Assembly (NCBI GenBank): GCA_964572825.1
Contig: CAZNGS010000010.1
Span: forward strand, 26,303 to 90,302
Length of the DNA stretch: 64,000 bases
Reading direction: 5' to 3'
Source: CAYVBE01 sp964572825
GTDB taxonomy: Bacteria; Planctomycetota; Brocadiia; SM23-32
Positions 8,181 to 16,887 of the stretch are shown one piece after another. How positions within the stretch are numbered: the first letter of the stretch is position 1; each line of letters starts with the position of its first letter. The position numbers and the translations under genes are program-made. The notes under the pieces were generated by a model. The model was given only the letters and a program-made list of their open reading frames with translations, searched no databases and was not told the origin of the DNA.

Positions 8181-9353
8181 ATGAGAAGCACAAGAATGAA
8201 CGGCATGCTGGTGGCCGCATTGATGCTGGGGCTGATCTGCGGCGCCGCCCGGGCCCGGGTGAAGCTGGTGGCGCTTCCCGATCGGGACGCCGTCACCGTG
8301 CGGTTGGACAACCCGGCTGCAACGCTTGTGGAGGAGGAACGCGTGCTGACTCTCCAGGAGGGGATCAATCGGATCGATTTCTCCTGGCAGGGGGTCCAGA
8401 TCGACGAGAACAGCATCCGGATCAAGCTGCTGTCCCATCCGGACCGGGTGACGTTGCTCTCGGTCAGCTACCCCCCGAACGAACCGGCCCTGGTGTGGCG
8501 CATCCACAGCGAAGACGCCTGGGAGGAGAAGGTCAGGATCAGCTACCTGCTGGCGGGCATCGATCGGCTGGTGACGTACAGGGCCCTGGCCGACAAGGAG
8601 GAGACGAAGCTGGACCTGAAGTCCTACCTGGTGCTGCGCAACTTTTCGGGGGAAGACTTCGATTCGGCCCGTTGCCTGCTCGACTATGGCGAAGCCTTCA
8701 CCACGGGCATCCGGCACGAGGAGACCAAGCGGATGCTCTTCCTGGACCGGAAGGCCGTGCCCATCCAGAAGGAGTTCACCTGGGACGCGGCCGTCAAGCC
8801 CCACGATCCGGAGATGGTGCCCGGAAACGTGGGCATCCCCGTCGAGTACGTCCTCCGTAACGACCGGGAGTCCTCGCTGGGCGAGCACGCCCTGTGGGGC
8901 GGCAAGGCCCGCGTCTACCAGCACGACGGGCACGGCTCCACGATCTTCCTCGGCGAGGACGTCGGGGAGTACGCCCCCGTGGGCGAGAAGATGAAGTTCT
9001 ACATCGGGGACAGCCGGGACATCGTGGTCACCCAGCGCCGGCTGGACACCCGGCGGGAGAACATCCGCCGGGACATGGGCAATCAGATTGAGGTCTACGA
9101 CGAGCTGATCACCGACGCCGTGAAGGTGGAGAACTTCAAGGATGAAGAGGCAACCATTACCGTAATCGAACACCTCCCCGGCCAATGGGAAGCCGTGGAG
9201 TTCACTCATCCCTACGAGCGGGTGGATCACGGCCGGCTGGAGTTCCGGCTCACCGTGCCGGCGCGCGGGAAGGTGGATATGCGGATGCGGTACCGGCTGC
9301 TGAACGTCTTCGCGCAGAATCCCTGGACACGCTACAACGGCGTGAATGAGTGA
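8181..9353 (+). CDS. secreted DUF4139-type protein, copy 2
   Basis: The product is a 390-residue protein with an N-terminal signal peptide (MLVAALMLGLICGAARA). It aligns by eye with the upstream gene along its length: KVDLVTLPEREKV against KLVALPDRDAV, the LRRGENRLQFSW against LQEGINRIDFSW segment, and the YVRVTNRSGEDY against YLVLRNFSGEDF segment. It lacks the charged insert of copy 1. The ribosome-binding site GGAGGGAGA is close to the ATG. The pair is convergent with the glycyl-radical activase gene, which ends 15 nt away. Confidence 0.68.
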   Translation: MRSTRMNGMLVAALMLGLICGAARARVKLVALPDRDAVTVRLDNPAATLVEEERVLTLQEGINRIDFSWQGVQIDENSIRIKLLSHPDRVTLLSVSYPPNEPALVWRIHSEDAWEEKVRISYLLAGIDRLVTYRALADKEETKLDLKSYLVLRNFSGEDFDSARCLLDYGEAFTTGIRHEETKRMLFLDRKAVPIQKEFTWDAAVKPHDPEMVPGNVGIPVEYVLRNDRESSLGEHALWGGKARVYQHDGHGSTIFLGEDVGEYAPVGEKMKFYIGDSRDIVVTQRRLDTRRENIRRDMGNQIEVYDELITDAVKVENFKDEEATITVIEHLPGQWEAVEFTHPYERVDHGRLEFRLTVPARGKVDMRMRYRLLNVFAQNPWTRYNGVNE

Positions 9354-9367
9354 GGTTCGGTCCGGGC

Positions 9368-10303
9368 CTACTGTTCGATGACCTCCAGGCCGGCCCCGCG
9401 CAGAATACCCTCGCACTTATCCGCAAGTGCCCGGGGATCATCCTCGAACTCGGGCGGATTCTCCCCCAGCGCCCTGTACTTCGAGGAGCCGAGTTTGTGG
9501 TAGGGCAGCACGCGGACGGGCGGACGGGGTTCGAGCGAGCAGACGAAATCCGCGATCCGCCGCATCTCCTGCTCGTCCTGCACGCCCGGGATGGCGGGCA
9601 GACTGATCCAGATGCGTCCCCTCATCTCCCGACTCCACAGCCGGATGGTTGCCAGGATCGACTCGTTGTCCACGCCGGTCCACCTGCGGTGCGCCTCGGG
9701 GGTGACCAGCTTCAGATCGGCCAGCACCAGGTCGAAGTGTTCGGGCACGTGGCGCACAACTTCCGGTGCCGCCAGGCAGGCCGTGTCGAGTGCGACGTGC
9801 ACTCCCTCCTCGCGCAGTCGATCGGCGAGGGCGCGGGTGAACTCCCACTGGGCGAGCGGCTCGCCGCCGCTGAAGGTGACACCGCCATCCTGCCGGTAGA
9901 ACGGCTTGTCCCGGAGCGCCTCCCCGAGCACCTCTTCCACGGAGGCCACGCGGCCGGCCATTCGTCGCGCTTCCGTCGGGCACACCTCCACACACGCCCC
10001 GCAGAGCCGGCACTTCACCGGTCGCCAGCGGGCGGGAGGGTCGGGCGGCTCATCCGGGTTCTCTGCTTCCTCCGGCCACAGGGGGCAGGCGTGGAGGCAC
10101 GCGCCGCACCCGATGCACTTGTCCGGGTAGAGGAGCAACTCCCTGGCATGGGAAATGGACTCCGGATTCTGGCACCAGGCGCAGTGCAGCGGGCAGCCCT
10201 TGAAGAAAACCGTGGTGCGTATGCCGGGGCCGTCGTGCAGGGAGAACCGCTGCACGTCGAAGACCATGCCTTCCCACTGCGTACCGACTTCTGTGTCTGG
10301 CAT
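9368..10303 (-). CDS. glycyl-radical enzyme activating enzyme (radical SAM)
   Basis: The product is a 311-residue radical SAM protein that would install the glycyl radical on a partner enzyme using S-adenosylmethionine. The family N-terminus FDVQRFSLHDGPGIRTTVF leads to the CxxxCxxC cluster site at Cys 37, 41 and 44. It is followed by a two-cluster ferredoxin insert (CIGCGACLHACP near 63-74 and CRLCGACVEVCP near 97-108), as in activases of dehydratase/lyase-type glycyl-radical enzymes rather than of pyruvate formate-lyase. The GGVTFSGGEPL motif is intact. The only candidate partner in the window is the enzyme at 20104-22494, about 10 kb away and on the opposite strand. Confidence 0.9.
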   Translation of the reverse strand: MPDTEVGTQWEGMVFDVQRFSLHDGPGIRTTVFFKGCPLHCAWCQNPESISHARELLLYPDKCIGCGACLHACPLWPEEAENPDEPPDPPARWRPVKCRLCGACVEVCPTEARRMAGRVASVEEVLGEALRDKPFYRQDGGVTFSGGEPLAQWEFTRALADRLREEGVHVALDTACLAAPEVVRHVPEHFDLVLADLKLVTPEAHRRWTGVDNESILATIRLWSREMRGRIWISLPAIPGVQDEQEMRRIADFVCSLEPRPPVRVLPYHKLGSSKYRALGENPPEFEDDPRALADKCEGILRGAGLEVIEQ

Positions 10304-10474
10304 GTTGCCGTGTTACCTGGATTGTTGAAGGTCGTCATGTCGGAGCGCTCGGTCCCTGCAGTGAACCTTTGGATGCTACGGTCTGCCGGGGCCAAAGTCA
10401 ACGTCCGGGCGCGGTCTGTGGTAGCGCGGCGCACCCTCGCAGGGCATTCACGTGCAATATCCGCGCAGTCTGGT

Positions 10475-10480
10475 TATACT
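10475..10480 (+). promoter_or_regulatory. possible -10 element upstream of the first DUF6785-like gene
   Basis: TATACT matches the sigma70 -10 consensus at five of six positions, but no convincing -35 lies 16-18 nt upstream (GTGCAA is the best). It lies in the 263-nt divergent gap between the activase gene and the membrane-protein gene, so a promoter is expected hereabouts. Confidence 0.25.
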
Positions 10481-10566
10481 GCCCTCCCGTTGGTCCCCGG
10501 AGGTCCTTCCCCGGCGAGGCCGCGGAACTGGGCGCAACCGGCTATGCACATCAGCGGACTTTCGGA

Positions 10567-12507
10567 ATGACTCTGCGTGCATTCATCCTGGGCCTTTTGG
10601 GCGTGGTGCTGATCGCAGCGCTGGCCCCTTACAACGACTGGGCTCAGGGCAACACGTACCTGACCGGCTGCCACTTTCCACCCGGCCCGTTCTTCCTGCT
10701 TCTGCTCATCACCGTGGGGTTGAACGCACTGATCAAGCTGGTGCGCAAGGCCTGGGCGCTCCGCCGGTCGGAGCTGATGCTCATCTGGTGCATGCTGCTG
10801 GTCAGTTCGACGGTGCCTTCCAGCGGGCTGATGCGCTTCCTTTTCTCCCTGCCGGCCTCCCCCGCATATTACGCCAGGTCCGCCGAACTGCCGTACCAGC
10901 GGGATGTGCTGGAAGCCATACCGGACGAATTGGTTCCCACAAAAGACCCCGATTCGGTGTTGATCAACGAGTTCTTCGAGGGGCAGCGGCGGGGGGAAAA
11001 GCGCCGCGTCTACCTGACCCGCTGGCTCCCCTCCCTATCCCGGTGGCTGGCCTTTGTCCTGTTGTTCTACGTGGCGATCTTCTGTCTGGGGGGAGTGTTG
11101 CGCCGACAATGGGTGGAGGTGGAACGCCTCATTTTCCCGGTGGCACGCGTGCCGCTGGAGCTGACGGAGGGCAGCGGCACGGGGGGGCTCATGCCGGGGC
11201 TGTTTGCCAGCAAACCGTTCGTGGTGGGCGTGGTGGTCATTCTGGGTTTTGCGTTCATCCGGCTGTTGCCAGCGATTTTCGGGGCAGACCCCTGGCTGCC
11301 CACCTGGCCCCTGGCGCCCGTGCTGGCGGACACTCCGCTGGCCAACGCGAGCATCTCTGCTGCGACCATCTACCCCCTGGTGATTGGGATTGCCTTCCTG
11401 GTGCCGGCGGACGTCAGCCTGAGCGTGTGGCTGTTCTACCTGCTGACGCGACTGGAGCTTCAGTTCAGTTTCTGGATCGGCAGGCCCATCGAGGGCGGCA
11501 CGTACGGCGCGTTCATGCAATGGCAGCAAACGGGGGCATTTCTCGTGTTCGCGGGGATGATCTTCTGGGCCGCCCGGAGGCATCTGGTCCGCCTGATCAA
11601 GAAGGCCCTCCTGCTGCAGGAAGGCACCGAGGACTCCGACGAGCCCATCAGCTACCGCGTCAGCTTCTGGGGCCTGGTGCTGTCCTTCGCCGGCCTGGTG
11701 GCGTGGTTCTGCATCTACGGGATGAGGGTCTATACGGCGGTGGCGTTGCTGCTTCTGGTGCTCTGTGTCGCGCTGATACATGCCCGGCTGGTATCCCAGG
11801 GGGGTATCTTCTTCACCCAGCAGACGTGGTCGCCCTACAGGTTCCTGCACGGGATCACCGGGGGACACGCCTTCGGCCCCTCGGGTGTTGTGGTGGCCGG
11901 TCTGCAGAACTCCATCCTGATCCAGGACTCCCGCGAGATACTCAGCGGCCACGCCATGAACGCGTTGCGCATCTCGTCCGTGTTCGAGAAGCACAGGCGC
12001 TGGTTCCTGCCCGTGATGATGACCGCCATCCTGGCTGCCATCGTGGTGAGTGGCTATTCTACGCTGCGCACCTACTACCGGGTGGGAGGCGTCAACTTCT
12101 CCAACACCTATGGCACGGTCGGCCTGCCCCAGGGCACGCTGCGCCAGGCCGGTAGAATGATCAATGACCCCTCGGGTTCAGCGGAGCCCTACTGGGGGGC
12201 GCTGTCCATCGGAAGCATCGTGATGTTTTTCGTCACGTTCATGCGCGCCCGCTTCTACTGGTGGCCCGTTCACTCCCTGGGATTCCTGATCAGCAGCACC
12301 TGGCCGGCCAGTGGATTGTACTTCTCGTTTGTGCTGGCGTGGTTTATCAAGATGTTCGTGATGAAGTTCGGAGGGGGAAAGATGCTGCGAAAGACACGGT
12401 ATTTCTTCCTGGGCGTCATCATCGGGGAGGCGATTGCCATCGGCATCACGGCCGGGTTGGGCCTGGTGTCTGACTTCAGGGTGGGATTCCTGTTTCTGCC
12501 CACATGA
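10567..12507 (+). CDS. DUF6785-like polytopic membrane protein, copy 1
   Basis: The product is a 646-residue integral membrane protein with about 12 or more hydrophobic helices and no signal peptide. Conserved landmarks shared with the second copy are RSELMLIWCMLLV near residue 72, a LTEGSG segment, FLVPADVSLSVWLFYLL in the middle, and RARFYWWPVHSLGFL near the C-terminus. I recognise it as the DUF6784/DUF6785 type common in planctomycetes; its function is undescribed. Size, topology and position among catabolic genes make a transporter plausible (inference). ATG 10567 aligns with the start of copy 2 and gives exactly the same length; the ribosome-binding site is weak. Confidence 0.75.
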   Translation: MTLRAFILGLLGVVLIAALAPYNDWAQGNTYLTGCHFPPGPFFLLLLITVGLNALIKLVRKAWALRRSELMLIWCMLLVSSTVPSSGLMRFLFSLPASPAYYARSAELPYQRDVLEAIPDELVPTKDPDSVLINEFFEGQRRGEKRRVYLTRWLPSLSRWLAFVLLFYVAIFCLGGVLRRQWVEVERLIFPVARVPLELTEGSGTGGLMPGLFASKPFVVGVVVILGFAFIRLLPAIFGADPWLPTWPLAPVLADTPLANASISAATIYPLVIGIAFLVPADVSLSVWLFYLLTRLELQFSFWIGRPIEGGTYGAFMQWQQTGAFLVFAGMIFWAARRHLVRLIKKALLLQEGTEDSDEPISYRVSFWGLVLSFAGLVAWFCIYGMRVYTAVALLLLVLCVALIHARLVSQGGIFFTQQTWSPYRFLHGITGGHAFGPSGVVVAGLQNSILIQDSREILSGHAMNALRISSVFEKHRRWFLPVMMTAILAAIVVSGYSTLRTYYRVGGVNFSNTYGTVGLPQGTLRQAGRMINDPSGSAEPYWGALSIGSIVMFFVTFMRARFYWWPVHSLGFLISSTWPASGLYFSFVLAWFIKMFVMKFGGGKMLRKTRYFFLGVIIGEAIAIGITAGLGLVSDFRVGFLFLPT

Positions 12508-12566
12508 TCAGATATCCGTTTTGGGGAACCCCGACCGCGCGGATGCACTCGCCCCGTACGAAGCGA

Positions 12567-12587
12567 CGCCCGCCGGGGAGGCGGGCG
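12567..12587. terminator. GC-rich hairpin between convergent genes
   Basis: CGCCCGCC (12567-12574) pairs perfectly with GGCGGGCG (12580-12587) around a five-base GGGGA loop. It lies between the convergent DUF6785-like gene and the PEP-CTERM gene, where a bidirectional terminator would be expected. Neither strand has a T-run after the stem, so it may act only as a transcript end stabiliser. Confidence 0.4.
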
Positions 12588-12620
12588 CCGTCCAGGGAGG
12601 GAGGAGGGGGGTGAGATGGG

Positions 12621-13290
12621 CTATCCTTTCTTTTGCCTGTTGCGTCGGGCCTTCCTGGCCGCCAGCCCCAGCAAGGCCGTGCCGATCAGCACGAACGTGG
12701 TCGGCTCCGGAATAGGGCACAGCGGGGACTTCACCTGGTCTTCCGCTCCGGACTGGTCAGAATCGTCGGTGGGCCACGCCATTCCGCCCGCGTCATCCCT
12801 GTAAGAGATGAAGGTGGACGCAGAGTGCCGCGCTCCGCCGGAGTCCGAATCCGACCGGCCCTGGAATCCCCACCACGCGGGCACCATCGCGTATGCAGCG
12901 GGGGGGCGATCCGTGACTGCCGGTCCGGCCGACCGTGGCGCTGCCCGGCGCGATGGCGCTCCTTCCGTAGGACCGGTTGGTAAAGTGATCCGGCCCATAG
13001 ACAGGGTCGGGGAGGGCGTGCGATGAGTCTGCCGGGAGTGGGAACCCGTCAAGAACGGGCGCATCGTAGGGCTGCCACCCCGTGAATTGGGGCTGCACGC
13101 TGTGGGCGACATCCGGATTCAAGGCCTGTGCACCTCGATCGAGCGTTTTTCGCGCTGGAAGCCGGTCGTCGGAATGGGCCGGATTCAATGCCCGCCCGCC
13201 CTTGCCAGCGCAGCCCGCCACGAGCATGGGAAGAGCGACCAGGCATGTGATGACGGCCCGCCGACGGGGCGCTGATCTGCCGGGTTTCAT
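12621..13290 (-). pseudogene. PEP-CTERM protein broken by +1 in a seven-base G/C run
   Basis: Two minus-strand reading frames make one sensible protein. The upstream frame from ATG 13290 (GTG 13338 is alternative) begins with a signal peptide containing a lipobox-like LPMLVAGC and runs to about 12907. The downstream frame ends in a PEP-CTERM sorting signal: the PIPEPT motif, a hydrophobic helix (TFVLIGTALLGLAA) and the basic tail RKARRNRQKKG. The frames meet at a run of seven G on the + strand (12900-12906). Removing one base would give a continuous 222-residue polar protein. PEP-CTERM proteins are processed by exosortase and anchored at the surface. It could be a real mutation, phase variation or a sequencing error. 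Confidence 0.6.
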
Positions 13291-13654
13291 GCTTGCTGGC
13301 TTCGCATCTCCAGAATCTATCCTCGTTCCAAGGGCCACAGGCGCCCAGCAGTGTCACGGTCCTTCACGTGGCCAGCGCGCCCGATGGTCACTGCAGGATG
13401 TTTGAGCAAGCCGGATGCCAAAGGCGCCCCTGATGAGTCAGAGCCCCTTCCAGGGCCATTGGGCCGGGCGAGGCCCAAAGGGGATGGACAACGGCTACGG
13501 GGGACGGCCAGGCGTAAGTGTGGAGATTAGTGGACGGCATGTTGATTTTCCGGACAGGTATGTTCATGTAAATGGACAGATTTCATAATATCGACACACC
13601 GGCCCCCGGCGGGATGCCTATCGGTCGGGATGTCGCAGGAAAGGGGCAAGCGGT
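13291..13654. other. non-coding gap with one inverted repeat
   Basis: No convincing gene is present. The stretch holds a perfect 7-bp inverted repeat, TTGGGCC (13459-13465) and GGCCCAA (13472-13478), and an A+T-richer segment at about 13530-13595. It separates the divergent PEP-CTERM gene and second DUF6785-like gene. Confidence 0.5.
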
Positions 13655-13683
13655 TTGACAATCGCGCGGCCCGGCACTACGAT
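13655..13683 (+). promoter_or_regulatory. sigma70-type promoter for the second DUF6785-like gene
   Basis: A perfect -35 TTGACA (13655-13660) is followed by a 17-nt spacer and the -10-like TACGAT (13678-13683). Transcription would begin near 13690, leaving a leader of about 78 nt before ATG 13768. Confidence 0.5.
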
Positions 13684-13767
13684 GCCCCGAAGCCTGTCGG
13701 CGGTCCGTCATCTCTCGGTGACCGGTGCGGAAGCAGACGGGCGGTGATCTCCAGCTCAGAGGGGCGG

Positions 13768-15708
13768 ATGACCTGGCGGGCTTTCATCATCGGGCTGCTG
13801 GCGGTAATCGGTGTTGCGCTGGTGGACCCTTACGCCTCCTTCAACAAGGACTACGGGTGGAACACGCAGGGGCATCTGCCCATCGCGGCGGTGTTTTTGC
13901 TGGTGGTGATAACGCTGGCCCTGAACCTCCTGATCCGCCTGATCCGCCGCGGCTGGACCCTCAAACGCGCCGAGCTGATGCTCATCTGGTGCATGCTCCT
14001 GGTGGGGTGCGTTTTCCCCTCCAACCTGATGCGTTTCTGGCCGCCGGTGCTGGTGGCGCCCGCCTATCTTGCCCCGCGGCCGGACATCGCCTGGACGCAG
14101 ACGGCGATGGATTACGCGCCCGACGACCTGCTGCTGACGAAGGACCCCCATTCCCCGGCGGTAAAGCACTTTTACGAGGGATGGCCGCGGGGTGAGGGGC
14201 GGATTCCCTGGAAGCAGTGGTTCCGGCCGATGAGCCGCTGGGCCGTCCTGATGGTGTTTTTTTTCGGCGCCACCTTCCTGATGTGCGCCATGCTGCGCGG
14301 GCAATGGGTGGACCGGGAGCGGCTCCAGTTTCCGCTGGCCAGGGTGCCGCTTGACTTCACCGAAGGCAGCGGCGAAGAGGGCTGGCTGCCGGCGCTGTTC
14401 TCGAACCGGGCCTTTCTGCTGGGGCTGGCCGTCGCGGGAGGTTTTCGCTTCCTGCGTTCCCTGCCTCTTCTTTTCGGCGCGGAGTCTCCGTGGCAGATGG
14501 TCATACCGCTGCAGGACGTCTTCCAGGACACGCCGCTGGAGCAACTCCAGTTCGTGAACCTCTCGCCCAACTGGATAGCGATGGGCCTGGCTTACCTCGT
14601 GCCGGCCGACGTTTCGCTCAGCGTGTGGGTCTTCTACCTGCTGGGCCGTTTCGAGCTGCTCGTTGCGGCCTGGATGGGATCGCCGCTCCAGTATGGCGGG
14701 TCGGGGAGCGAACTGATGCGCTGGCATCGGTTCGGCGCCTACGTGGCGTTCACGGTCGGCGCGGTCTACATGGCACGGCGACATCTGGCCGATATCGTTA
14801 GAAAGGCGTGTGGTTTCGGCGGGGACGTGGACGACGCTGCCGAGCCGGTGGGCTATCCGGTGGCCTTCTGGGGGTTTGTGGCATGCCTCGTAGGCGCACT
14901 GATCTGGTTCGTCCATTACGGGATGCGCCTTTGGGCGGCCATGCCGTTCCTGATGCTGCTGATGATCACACAGCTCGTCCACGCCCGCGTGGTCGCGCAG
15001 AGCGGCATCTACCGCACGGGGCCCCTGGTCGCGGGGCCAACCTTGCTGCACGCCCTGGGGCTGGGGAGGCTGTTCGGCTCCAGGGGCGCGGTGCTCGCCA
15101 ATATGCAGTACACGGTCATGATCGGTGGCAACAACTCCATGCTGGGCCCGGCGGCGATTCATGCCTTCCGGATAGGCGACGTTTTCGAACGCGGGCGCCG
15201 GTGGCTGCTGCCGGCCCTGGCCGTGGCGGTGGTGGCTTCCATTACGGCCGCTTCCTGGACGTGCATTCGGCAGGCTTACGTGTGCAAAGCGCTGACCTAT
15301 TCCAACGCGTGGTCGGTCGTCAGCAATCCCAGCAACGCCTTCCAGGCCGGGCACATGCTCATCCAGTACCCCGACCAGACGGCGCAGCTACGCGCGTTCC
15401 CGCTGGGTCTGGGGGCGGCGATCACGGGGGTGGTGATGTTCCTGCGGGCCCGGTTTTACTGGTGGCCGGTTCATCCCATCGGTCTGCTGGCCTTTGCCGG
15501 TTACGGCGTGGACCGCATGTGGTTCGCGTTTATGCTCGGCTGGCTGGTCAAGGTGGGGTTGCTCAAGTTCGGCAGCGGTCGGCTGCTGCGGCGAGGGCGG
15601 TTTTTCTTCGTGGGCTTTATCATCGGGGAGTTCTTCCTTCTCGGGGCCTGGAGCCTGGTGAGTTTCCTGACCGGCGGGGGGCTTCCGGGTCTCGGCGTCT
15701 GGGTGTGA
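13768..15708 (+). CDS. DUF6785-like polytopic membrane protein, copy 2
   Basis: The product is 646 residues, the same length as copy 1, and paralogous throughout: MTWRAFIIGLLAVIGVALVDPY aligns with MTLRAFILGLLGVVLIAALAPY, and RAELMLIWCMLLVG, LVPADVSLSVWVFYLLGR and RARFYWWPVHPIGLL recur in the same order. I chose ATG 13768 because it follows AGAGGGG and matches the copy 1 start. The gene begins a + strand run with the lactonase and phosphatase genes. A transport role is inference only. Confidence 0.75.
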   Translation: MTWRAFIIGLLAVIGVALVDPYASFNKDYGWNTQGHLPIAAVFLLVVITLALNLLIRLIRRGWTLKRAELMLIWCMLLVGCVFPSNLMRFWPPVLVAPAYLAPRPDIAWTQTAMDYAPDDLLLTKDPHSPAVKHFYEGWPRGEGRIPWKQWFRPMSRWAVLMVFFFGATFLMCAMLRGQWVDRERLQFPLARVPLDFTEGSGEEGWLPALFSNRAFLLGLAVAGGFRFLRSLPLLFGAESPWQMVIPLQDVFQDTPLEQLQFVNLSPNWIAMGLAYLVPADVSLSVWVFYLLGRFELLVAAWMGSPLQYGGSGSELMRWHRFGAYVAFTVGAVYMARRHLADIVRKACGFGGDVDDAAEPVGYPVAFWGFVACLVGALIWFVHYGMRLWAAMPFLMLLMITQLVHARVVAQSGIYRTGPLVAGPTLLHALGLGRLFGSRGAVLANMQYTVMIGGNNSMLGPAAIHAFRIGDVFERGRRWLLPALAVAVVASITAASWTCIRQAYVCKALTYSNAWSVVSNPSNAFQAGHMLIQYPDQTAQLRAFPLGLGAAITGVVMFLRARFYWWPVHPIGLLAFAGYGVDRMWFAFMLGWLVKVGLLKFGSGRLLRRGRFFFVGFIIGEFFLLGAWSLVSFLTGGGLPGLGVWV

Positions 15709-15755
15709 CCCGTGTCCCGGAACCGGGTTCAATCAGCGTAAGCAGAGGGAAGCTT

Positions 15756-16871
15756 ATGGTCGCTGAGCGGAACGAGGAGCGGATGCTGGTGTACGCGGCT
15801 TCCCCGGCGGGGAAGGACGCGGGGGGGATTTATGCCTACGAGATGGATCGGGTGACCGGTCGGCTCGATTTCCTGGCTCGAACGCAGCAAGCCGAGAAGG
15901 CCGGGTTCGGCGCGTTTAGCCGGGACGGGCGTTTCCTCTACGCCGCCAATGGTGTTCAGGAGTTCGAGGGAAAGCCCGGCGGCTCCGTCTGCGCGTTCGC
16001 GGTGGACCGGGAGACCGGCGAGCTTGAGTTCCTCAGCGAGCGCTCCAGCCGGGGCGGCACGCCGTGCCACCTGGCCGTTGATTCCACCGGCCGGTGCGTG
16101 ATTGTCGCCAACTTCCGCGGCGCGGGCGACGTCGGCAGCGTGGCCGTTCTGCCCGTCGAGGAGGACGGACGCGTGCGGGCGGCCAGCGGTCGCCGGCAGC
16201 ACGAAGGGTCGAGCGTGCATCCGGAGCGCCAGCTCTGCTCCCACTGCCATTCCGTGACGATCGACCCCGCCAATCAGCGGGTGTACGTGGCCGACCTGGG
16301 CACTGACAGGGTGATGATTTACCGCCTGGACCCGGCTGCGGGGAGGCTCAAGCCCAATGACATCCCTTTCGTGGCGGTCGAACCGGGCTCAGGCCCCCGG
16401 CACTTCGATTTCCATCCCCACGCGCCGTACGCCTACCTGATAAACGAGATAGCGAACACAGTGATCGCCTTCGCCTGGGACCGAGAGACAGGGGCTCTGG
16501 AGAAGCTCCAGACCATCTCGACGCTCCCAGCGGGATTCGAAGGTGGAAGCGCGTGCGCGGACATTCACGTCGCTCCATCCGGCCGGTTTCTGTACGGCTC
16601 GAACCGCGGTCACGACAGCATCGCCGTTTTCAGAATCGATGCTGACACCGGCCGCCTGACGCCCTGCGGTCATGAACCCGGCGGCGGGGAGTCGCCCCGT
16701 TGCTTCGCCATAGCCCCTGACGGGAAAACGCTGATCGTTGCGAATCGCGCGACGGGCAATCTGACGATCTTCCGAATCGACCCCGAAGAGGGGACTCTCA
16801 GATCGCTGGGGCACAGCATGCAGGTGCCCGCTCCGGTCTGGGTGGGGTTTGCTCCGCGCTCGACCGTCTGA
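15756..16871 (+). CDS. lactonase-type seven-bladed beta-propeller protein
   Basis: The product is a 371-residue protein of the 6-phosphogluconolactonase (Pgl/YbhE-type)/carboxymuconate-cyclase propeller family. Repeating blades of the form DGRFLYAAN, TGRCVIVANF, NQRVYVADLG, SGRFLYGSNRG and DGKTLIVANR, each followed by a strand such as IAVFRID.DTG.L, define the fold. There is no signal peptide, so it is probably cytoplasmic. Members hydrolyse sugar lactones to sugar acids, which would suit the dehydrogenase and dehydratase genes downstream. AGAGGGA precedes the ATG. The substrate is unknown. Confidence 0.8.
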   Translation: MVAERNEERMLVYAASPAGKDAGGIYAYEMDRVTGRLDFLARTQQAEKAGFGAFSRDGRFLYAANGVQEFEGKPGGSVCAFAVDRETGELEFLSERSSRGGTPCHLAVDSTGRCVIVANFRGAGDVGSVAVLPVEEDGRVRAASGRRQHEGSSVHPERQLCSHCHSVTIDPANQRVYVADLGTDRVMIYRLDPAAGRLKPNDIPFVAVEPGSGPRHFDFHPHAPYAYLINEIANTVIAFAWDRETGALEKLQTISTLPAGFEGGSACADIHVAPSGRFLYGSNRGHDSIAVFRIDADTGRLTPCGHEPGGGESPRCFAIAPDGKTLIVANRATGNLTIFRIDPEEGTLRSLGHSMQVPAPVWVGFAPRSTV

Positions 16872-16887
16872 ACTGCGGGAGGAGCAC

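Noticed and set aside
5855..8425. Long minus-strand open frame of about 856 codons
   Set aside because: It lies antisense to the methyltransferase and first DUF4139 genes, which have clear motifs and ribosome-binding sites; high-GC codon use opens such frames by chance.
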